From Zelopaecilomyces penicillatus (Eukaryota; Ascomycota; Sordariomycetes; Hypocreales; Pseudodiploosporaceae): DNA of 64,000 nucleotides. Where the stretch lies: contig VCCP01000004.1 in NCBI GenBank assembly GCA_005765155.1, positions 248,001 through 312,000 on the forward strand, in the 5' to 3' direction. A model generated the notes under the pieces. That model had not been told where the DNA came from, searched no databases, and saw only the letters and a list, made by a program, of their open reading frames with translations. Numbering within the stretch: the stretch's first letter is position 1; each line of letters starts with the position of its first letter. A program made the translations under genes and the position numbers. Below, one piece after another: positions 56,798 to 64,000 of the stretch.

Positions 56798-57824
56798 ATG
56801 GTGCGAGATCACTCTTACCGGCCTGTTAAACCAGAAGATGACTTGGAGGAATCCGAGTCTCTTGTTGGTGAGAAGCAGTCGAGGCGCGAACTTCCTACCT
56901 CAGTGCTGTGTGGCAGATATGGGTTCGTTGCCGGTATGCTGACAACTTTGACTGGGGTGGCAATTATCCTACTTCTGGTCGCCATTACAAAAAAGCCGAC
57001 TGAACTCCAATGCAAGGAGATGCTGTCTGTCTGGTGTAAGTCTTTTAATAATGTTGCAATAAATTTATCTGACTGGGACTTTAGCACCTGCATCAAACGC
57101 GGTCGAGTATGAAGATGTCCAGTTTCAGAACAAATTCAATGAGAAGTCTGTCTATCGCGGCAAGCCTACACCTGCTCTTGAGAAAGCCTGGCTAGACCTA
57201 TGGAATTGTAAGCCATTTAACTCTTTGCAACTCATCGTGAAAATTAGTCGGCTAATGCGGTGATAGTTGGTCCCGTCAATATCCCATTTAAGAAATTGGG
57301 TGCCATGAACAAATCTGCAGATGCAAACTGGCAGCGAACCAAGAAAGAGAAGGGCGGTGGTGTAATCGGCTCGCTTGAAGGTGAACAACAGCCATCATCC
57401 GTTTTTGATTCGTTAAGTAACACTAAACTTTATTGGCAGTTTTTCATCAAATTCATTGTTTGGATCTAGTACGTCAGTACACGTATCGAGACCAATATGA
57501 TTACAGCGGCTTACCAGCTTTTGATGGTACTCCACAGCAAGTCCGAGAGGTAAGATCACAACTCGATCCGTTTTGCTGAGCCCAAGACATTGACTAATAT
57601 GATGTGACTACTAGCATGTTGATCACTGCATCAACACGTTGAGAATTTCCCTTCAGTGTATATCAGATGTCACACCATATCTCATTCTCAAAGATCCTCG
57701 GAGACCTTTGGGTATAACACCCGATTTTAATACTCAGCACAAGTGCCGCAATTTTGAAAAGATCCGCAAATGGGCACAAACTCACGAGCTAGGCACTGAA
57801 GACTACCAGAATGATATCAGTTAG
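56798..57824 (+). CDS. UstYa/DUF3328-family protein with one degenerate HxxHC motif
   Basis: Five exons (56798-57035, 57085-57207, 57267-57416, 57470-57549, 57615-57824) encode 266 residues. UstYa proteins are membrane-anchored oxidases that cyclise RiPP precursors, usually with two HxxHC motifs. An N-terminal cytosolic region precedes one membrane helix (about 41-63, RYGFVAGMLTTLTGVAIILL). Then come the family blocks YRGKPTPALEKAWLDLW, ADANWQRT.KEKGGGVIGSLEG and RQYTYRDQYDYSG. Where relatives have AHQLHCLN after EGA, this protein has EQQPSSVF, so the first motif lacks both histidines and the cysteine. The second, HVDHCINTLR, is intact. It may act with the second UstYa protein as a heteromer, as reported for some clusters, or be non-catalytic; both are inference. 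Confidence 0.85.
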
Positions 57825-57967
57825 GGAGTTTGTTTTATTTGTAGATAGCTATGTATAAAATATTTCAGCCGTCATCAATTAGTAACCGCACCGATGCAAA
57901 ATAAAATATCTTTTGCCGCCGCATTTTAGAATACTGGTTGTGATTATTTATACAGTTACGTTGACAT

Positions 57968-59533
57968 CTAATCTGTAATGAGACAGTGAAACTTTCTCGC
58001 AAATTGTACACATGGAACATCAACAGCTCTCCAGAACACATCCGCAAGCCAAATAACAACCATTAACAGCACAGTGTAACCGGCTACAAAACCCAATACA
58101 TAGGTCCACAACATTTCCATGCCAAACAAGTTCCAAAAAGCTGGAAACACCAGATAGCCAACTGTGTGTATTAGCGGACCGTGTATAATGTACAGACTGT
58201 AGCTTATGCAACCTAAATATTGCGGTAGTGCGGAGTTTAAGAAGATTTGTATGGCTGGGTTTGAAGGAGATGTGTGAGTAATGAGGGCGACAAGTAGAAT
58301 CCCACCAAGATTTGGCAAAAATCGGAAAGGCGCAGGGTCGGATGATGGTATCAATTTGCTCAAATTCCTGAACCCTGGGGTGTCAGAGGAGCAAAAATCG
58401 GGGGCAGAAAGCAATAGCAAGCTTGTACCAAGAAGAGACGCTCTAACAACAGCCGGAATTATTTTCCATGCAAGGGTGGTGTTTTTTAGTTCGTCTAAGC
58501 TGGATCTTCGACATGTTGTTGTATCTGCAAATAATAATCCGCAGAAGAAGAGAGATACATCCCATCTGTCAAGACTGTAGACATAAATGATCAAAATGAC
58601 CATTAAAAGCTTTCGGAGTAAAGGTCTAATAGTGATGTAGGTTGGGAGGATTAGGTACACCGCAAGTGAGCATCTGAATTCGGTGGAGATTGTCCATAGA
58701 TGCACGTCATATGGGTTATGAAGATCACCCCACCAGAAAATATTCAGCATTCTCCAGACTTGATACAACCAGTCTTTGAGTTGCAGGCCGAACGTGTCGA
58801 ACCGCGTATGATGGACTTCACTTATGACCGTAACCCACTTCGAGTTTTCCAGGACTAAGCGTCCATTTTCGTAGGCACCAAGCTGTATTGCCAACATGGT
58901 GATGAACGTAGCACAGATTGGTGGACCGTAGAGTCTAAACGGCCGACGTATGAGGGCAGAGGATACTGCCGCAGATGCTGTCGTTTCGTCTCGCGACTTT
59001 TGCAAGGTCTTGTAAGAGAGAGCAAATCCAGAAATGACGAAGAAGATGGAGATGGGCCATGTTCCAGTATATGCTAGGCGCAGAATGGGTAATTGGTGAA
59101 ACCACCGATTGTAGGTGTGTGCATCTTCTGGACGAGCGCATGAAGCTGCGGCATCTTCTGAAATACCATAGCCATAGAAGACGATATGGTTGTAGGCGTA
59201 AAGAACGTGGTAGTTGAAAACAGCAAAGGCAGCGTACCCTCGAAGGCCATCGAGGGAGGATGTTGCATTTCGATTCTCGTGTGTTGTGTCAAGTTTTGGG
59301 TCGGACTTGTTGCTCTCTCTGAGAAAACTTGGTATACAAAATAAAGCAATGTCTCTCACGAGTGTTGCGATATTTGTAGCATAATTCCTGATGTTTTGTA
59401 GGCTGGTTCTGTCTGTGTAGCCAGAATGGTTCATACCAACTTGGTTGCTTAACATGCCCAGCTCTTCGGCTCCGTCAGTAGAGTGTGACGAGTAACGACG
59501 ACTTTCCACCATTTGGAGAGGTTGGAGGTCCAT
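57968..59533 (-). CDS. Membrane acyltransferase (acyltransferase 3 family)
   Basis: A 521-residue intronless gene; the ATG at 59533 is the first in frame, the upstream extension starting at TTG. The protein has about ten hydrophobic segments and the acyltransferase-3 / OafA signatures: SSLDGLRGYAAFAVFNYH near residue 95, TWPISIFFVISGFALSYK, LWTISTEFRCSLAVYL and a late SYSLYIIHGPLIHTVGY. These enzymes move acyl groups onto small molecules or glycans at membranes. In GLRGYAA..NYH the usual R-x10-H pair is present. It converges with the first UstYa gene (143 bp between stops) and lies between the two UstYa genes, so acylation of the peptide product or its export intermediate is a reasonable guess. 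Confidence 0.85.
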   Translation of the reverse strand: MDLQPLQMVESRRYSSHSTDGAEELGMLSNQVGMNHSGYTDRTSLQNIRNYATNIATLVRDIALFCIPSFLRESNKSDPKLDTTHENRNATSSLDGLRGYAAFAVFNYHVLYAYNHIVFYGYGISEDAAASCARPEDAHTYNRWFHQLPILRLAYTGTWPISIFFVISGFALSYKTLQKSRDETTASAAVSSALIRRPFRLYGPPICATFITMLAIQLGAYENGRLVLENSKWVTVISEVHHTRFDTFGLQLKDWLYQVWRMLNIFWWGDLHNPYDVHLWTISTEFRCSLAVYLILPTYITIRPLLRKLLMVILIIYVYSLDRWDVSLFFCGLLFADTTTCRRSSLDELKNTTLAWKIIPAVVRASLLGTSLLLLSAPDFCSSDTPGFRNLSKLIPSSDPAPFRFLPNLGGILLVALITHTSPSNPAIQIFLNSALPQYLGCISYSLYIIHGPLIHTVGYLVFPAFWNLFGMEMLWTYVLGFVAGYTVLLMVVIWLADVFWRAVDVPCVQFARKFHCLITD

Positions 59534-60165
59534 TTTGGATGAGTAGATGTCACAAAGGGGAGAAGATTTCTGAAGACATGGAAATACACTCAAATGAAGC
59601 TGAGCGCCAGAAGCCAATGGCAGTAGTATAGATGAACTGACTACCTAAACTCCAAGAACATGGATCGCAACGCCGTGACGGTAGCTGGGATTGAACTGCC
59701 AAACAGCTAGCTGAGTATTTTGCACTTGTTGTCTTTGACTTTGAGATTTGTCCATCCAACGTTGGAGATCTACATACAAATGCGACATGGCCTGTACTGT
59801 TAGTTGCAAATCGCCCCTGGCCGCAACGAGGCTGGGGCGGAAATCGCCGCCCCCGCCGATGCGCCAACTTCAGTCTCATGAAGGATGAACATACATATGT
59901 TGGCGCTCGGCAATATGGTTCACACCCCTCTAGCATGCAAGTCTGCTGCAAGCTTATAAAAAGCGTCTGATCCTTGGCAGGGGTCCTCCATCCTAGTAAA
60001 AGCGGGATCAGTCGAGTCTCTAACATTTGACACCATTACTAACAATTGGTCCATTCTTTCTAAATCCCGAGGTCGGAAAACTAGACAACGCATGCATCCA
60101 CGATTTACCTGCAAACGTCAGTACACTATCGTTTATTCTTAACCATAGTTCATCCATTCATCATC
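59534..60165. other. Divergent promoter region in RiPP locus
   Basis: 632 bp between the acyltransferase start and the second UstYa start. No credible frame apart from shadows. TATAAA-like word at 59955-59960. Confidence 0.45.
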
Positions 60166-61160
60166 ATGTTGGATTTTGGTAGAAATTTGCTGCGGAAAAC
60201 GTTTCAGTATCAGCTCGTCAACAAATCCGCCGACGAAGTTGACGATGAGGAATCTGCACTTTCACCAACACCATCATCATCATCTTCGCTGAAAGGGAGT
60301 GGAGGAGACTCCAAAGGCACACAAAAGCCCCGATCGCCGCCGCTGTACCTAGCATTTTCTCTCATCTCTCTCTTCATATCCGTTTCCTTCCTTCTTTACA
60401 AATATCGCAGTCTAGTGTCTGATGAGCGTTGTATGCGTCGCATGTCAGCTCCCAGTATGTCGCTCTGTCTTGTGAAGCTTTCACATAATGACTAACTCTC
60501 CTATTTTTGTTGTCAAGGCCCGGTCTTGGATGCTGTCAAGTTCCAGTGGGAGGTGTTCAACGATGCACTAGAACCCGACGTTTACAGCGGCTATCCATCA
60601 GCGGCCTCTGAAAAAGCATGGGCACAGCTATGGGATTGTGAGTTTTCCACCAGCACATTTATCTTGCCGTCGTTGACTGTATCCAGTTGGTGCTTTTGGA
60701 GTGCCACTCGATTTGCTCAGCGGACTGAATAAATCGTCGGCCACGGGAGACTTTAGGCTCGTGGACGAAAAGGAGGGTGGTGGTGTGGGAGGCCTTCTTG
60801 AGGGCGCGCACCAGATACACTGCCTGGTAAGCTCCAATATGTCAACAACTAATCTCATTACTTTTTGCTGATTATTTGCGGCAGAATCTTGTTCGGCAAT
60901 TCATATATAAAGATCACTGGGATTACAGCCAACTGCCCTCATTCAGCGGAGGCAACAAAACCCGCCGGCATCACGTTGATCATTGCATCGAGACGCTGAG
61001 AAAGGTGGTGACATGCCTGAGTGATGTTACGCCCTACGTCATGGTCAGATCAGAGGCAGATGGCAGAGTGCAGGGGAGAGGGCTGCCGCACAAGTGTCGA
61101 GTTTATCCTGACATGGTGAATTGGGTGAATTCCCACTCTGTATTTGACACGATTGGATAA
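60166..61160 (+). CDS. UstYa/DUF3328-family oxidase, both HxxHC motifs intact
   Basis: Four exons (60166-60454, 60518-60637, 60687-60826, 60885-61160) encode 274 residues. A Ser-rich cytosolic N terminus is followed by one membrane helix (about 65-86, LYLAFSLISLFISVSFLLYK). Family blocks: SPVLDAVKFQWEVF, EKEGGGVGGLLEGAHQIHCL completing to LNLVRQFIYKDHWDYS across the third splice, and HHVDHCIETLRK. The two HxxHC motifs (HQIHC and HVDHC) are the proposed metal-binding and catalytic elements of UstYa proteins. It ends PHKCRVYPDMVNWVN, like its paralogue's QHKCRNFEKIRKWA. The expected role is oxidative cyclisation of the precursor encoded at 54785. Confidence 0.9.
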
Positions 61161-61459
61161 GAATAGTTATGTATACCAACTACGATGCAATAGATTCTGT
61201 GTTATCTCATGGAAGCCATGTCGCTTCCGTTCACGCCTTCATTACAGTGATGAATCAGGCAGCTCAGCTCTGTATCATGTTATAGGTCCCCTATAGCCCA
61301 ATGCTGCTGGGTACATTCAGCTGTGTATCCATCCAATGCTGGGCGTATAATAAAGCACCAGCGTCTTCTGTACACTGTAGAATCTTTTCCTTCTCCATCC
61401 TCACCTCACCCTACAGTTCTCGTTTCGCCTAAACATTACTCACTGAGCTCACCACCATC

Positions 61460-63343
61460 ATGCCGAGCCCATCTCTCAATGTTCTTACCACCAATGCGGT
61501 TGACTTGCAGCAGTTCCTAACCGCGAAAAAGACCACCAGCGTGCAACTTGTGCAAGCCTACTTTGCGCAAATCGACCACCATGAGCCTGTACTCAACGCT
61601 CTCATTTCCCCCGCACCACGAGACAAAGTACTTGCTGCCGCAGCAGCTCTCGATGAGGAGCGCCAAAGGGGAAACATCAGAGGCCAACTCCATGGAATTC
61701 CTATTGTTATAAAAGTATGTATCAGAACGTAAAAGATTTCATCTGAGGTGTGAAACTCATTGAAATACGTAGGACAGTTTCGCAACAGCGTCTAGCCTGG
61801 GGATGAGCACCACAGCAGGGTCGTGGGCGTTTGTTGGAGCCAAGGTCGCTAGAAACTCGGCCATTGTGCAGCGCCTCATTGACGCTGGATTAATTATTCT
61901 AGCAAAAACCAACATGACGGTAAGATATAGTTGCTCATCTTGGAGCTCAGTTTAGCTGACTGCGACCAGGAGTTTGCTGGGATGAAAATGACCATGATGA
62001 TGCCGGGATGGTCTGGCCATGGTGGTCAGACATTGTCCCCATACGTGAGAAAGCTTGAAGAGAATGAAACACTGTTGGGGCACTCGGTCAGTCAATAAAT
62101 CACTAGTTGACTACAAACTCACATCTGGATTGCTAACCTAGAATTTTTAGGCACCCGGAGGCTCTTCCACTGGCTCAGCTGTCGCTGTCGCAGCCGGATT
62201 CAGTCCTCTAGCCATGGGGACAGAAACGATCGGCTCAATTGTCACACCTTCAACACGCGCTGGCCTGTATGCTCTCAAGCCAACAGTTGGCGTACAGGAT
62301 ACAACGGGGGTATATGGGTTGACCGAGTTCTTTGATAGTCCGGGGCCATTGGCGAAGTGTGCCGATGATGTGAGGATCTTAATGGAGATTCTGCTAGATC
62401 AGTCATATGACACTACATATTTGGGAAGCTGGAACGGGTTGCATGTGGGCTTTCTTGATCCAAAAATATGGAATATGCACGAAGCAATGTGCAGGCAGTA
62501 TGAAGGCACTGCCGAGCAAATGGTAAATTTCTTTTCTTGGTTTTATTTTCTAGAAGGCAAACTAATTGAAACTAGGTACAAGAATATGAAGCTACTGTAA
62601 ATGTACTCGGGGAACATGGCTGTGCCGTCAAGTACCCCATTGAGATTGCCGACGTGTCCGCCCTGACAGTGAATGGCGAGCAGGCCATTATGCCGATTGC
62701 GTGTGAGTATGCATTGATAGCACGTGTTTCTGTCAAAATGCTGATATCATATAGTTTGGGACTTCAAGAACACATGCATGCCACGCTTCATTGACCAATT
62801 TGATAGTTGCCCAGTGCGCACTGTTGAAGATGTAGTCGAATTTAACAAGGAGAATAAGGACAAAGCCATGCCAGATCGTGAGATACCATCCATTCAAAAC
62901 AGATTTATCCTATTTCACGCATTTCTGACCAGCTTTCTAGCATACAATGAGCAAAATGACCTGGAAAAGTCGCTAGGTAGTAACGAGACGGAGGAGCATA
63001 TACGCTCACTGAAAGAGGGCCTTCGAGATACAGCCAAGAAGATACTAGACAATGCCTTTGAAAGCCAGGGCGTCAACCTCATTGTAGCCCCTGGGGACAG
63101 CTCACTATGCATTCATGCTGCTGCATCGGGTACGCCATTGTCCTCCTCCACGCTGGTTTGTGCTTTGTCAGCTAACGATATGCAGGCTACCCTATTGCCA
63201 CAGTGCCCGTCGGCCGACTTGACTACAACGGCCGTCCGTTTGGTTTGTGCATTGTAGCGAAGGAGAATGACGAAGAATCGTTGCTGCGTTTCATGTCTGC
63301 TTACGAAGGAGTAGCTAAACCACGTCCGGTGCCGGATTTGTAG
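61460..63343 (+). CDS. Amidase-signature family hydrolase
   Basis: Seven exons (61460-61714, 61773-61919, 61970-62086, 62151-62522, 62576-62702, 62755-63129, 63186-63343), all in phase, give 516 residues. Amidase-signature enzymes hydrolyse amide bonds with a Ser-cisSer-Lys triad. The lysine is in LHGIPIVIKDSF (near 85), the cis-serine in APGGSSTGSAVAVAAG, and the nucleophile serine in GTETIGSIVTPS. Further family blocks are LKPTVGVQDTTGVYG, DSPGPLAK and the C-terminal GYPIATVPVG...RPFGLCIVA. There is no signal peptide, so it is probably cytosolic. It lies 299 bp after the second UstYa gene in the same orientation. Whether it belongs to the RiPP locus is open; such amidases are common catabolic genes. 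Confidence 0.9.
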
Positions 63344-64000
63344 ACAAGGGAAAGGTGGTCGAAGAATGTGACTTGCATAGAATTTACAACCTAGACAATA
63401 ATATGACGACGAATATGCACACTTGCAGACCATGACATACGTCGATTTAGGTATCAAAGCCCGAGAAGATCAGGGTTTCGGATCGACGGATTCCAAGTGG
63501 CCTAACCAACAGCCTTGAGATGTTGGCAACGGCACCTGATCCTTTTGAGGTGACAAGGATCTAATCTATGTGAATCGCGATATGTCCGATGGGCTCCACT
63601 TAATCCCCGGGTGGCGGGCCTGTACTGATAGGGTAATGGCCGAAAACGGTAATACCTGGCGCCAACGCAAGGTTTCATTCGTTAATACAGCCACGCCATC
63701 AACCCCTCTTCCCCGCATCGCCGTTCCGCATCACCCCTCCGCCCACTCGGTTGTCGGCAACAGCAGGATTCAGACCCCACGAAACATAGTAATACCCTAT
63801 CGTGATGAATGTCGTAGCAGCTTTTATGTCGATCTTGAGAAGAACATGTGCTAGCCTTGCGCGCGGCATTGGCCTTTCATTGGAAGATGTGCGGGGGGAA
63901 TATGACGTTGATGTTCCTTTTTCATCATCTTTGGAAGAATCTCCAAGGGTCTTTCTGGCATTCCCCACATGAATGCGCCTGTCCTTTACTCTTCCAATTC
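63344..64000. other. No gene recognised (right edge)
   Basis: Frames at 63570-63854 and 63699-63968 are short and overlap on opposite strands. No domain features. The window may cut a neighbouring gene's flank. Confidence 0.4.

Noticed and set aside
56611..56829. Similarity of VVVDVSTLTP upstream of the first UstYa gene to the VVDLSTLTP block at 8.2 kb
   Set aside because: Only about ten residues match, DNA identity is low, and the rest does not align. Treated as chance.
1..64000. CRISPR arrays, rRNA or tRNA genes
   Set aside because: No spaced direct repeats and no tRNA T-loop/acceptor pattern or rRNA core sequence was recognised by reading; a tRNA with an intron could have been missed.

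Overview
The window is nuclear DNA of a filamentous ascomycete (Pezizomycotina). Most genes carry 45-100 nt introns with GT..AG ends and CTAAC-like branch sites. The families are fungal ones: NADP-mannitol dehydrogenase, GH92 mannosidase, a Zn2Cys6 activator, NLR-type receptors, UstYa/DUF3328 oxidases and small secreted cysteine proteins. The repertoire fits a soil, plant- or insect-associated Sordariomycete; I cannot name the species. Gene models were built by eye by joining open frames at splice sites and checking that phases close. Function calls come from remembered family motifs, with no database search.

Layout. 1-10.4 kb: a DsbA-like oxidoreductase, then a gene-poor stretch holding several related, mostly decayed copies of one small unknown gene family and a relic of an RBR-type ubiquitin ligase. 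10.5-25.9 kb: housekeeping, secretory and nutritional genes (MFS sugar porter, two small secreted proteins, mannitol dehydrogenase, secreted GH92 alpha-mannosidase, an ABM-like protein, a divergent Ca2+/H+ exchanger, a secreted PAN-like protein). 26-30.4 kb: no convincing gene, ending in AT-rich DNA. 30.4-53.4 kb: an accessory block with an NLR-like receptor (hydrolase, NB-ARC, TPR), a DUF6601 membrane protein, a CTF1-like Zn2Cys6 regulator, mitochondrial PIF1 helicase, two secreted proteins, a C2H2-TPR-nucleoside phosphorylase protein, a DUF7580-subtilisin protease and, tail to tail with it, a gasdermin-like protein. 54.8-61.2 kb: a compact dikaritin-type RiPP locus with a Kex2-processed repeat precursor, two UstYa-family proteins and a membrane acyltransferase. 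61.5-63.3 kb: an amidase-signature enzyme.

Two systems stand out. The protease/gasdermin pair has the arrangement of the fungal HET-Q2/HET-Q1 cell-death system, in which a subtilisin cuts a gasdermin to release a pore-forming fragment. The protease is divergently paired with the C2H2-TPR-PNP protein, whose phosphorylase module sits at the C terminus instead of the usual N terminus of fungal NLRs, with no nucleotide-binding domain between. Next to it, the RiPP locus carries a precursor with two alternating candidate peptides, and one of its two UstYa proteins has lost the first histidine motif.
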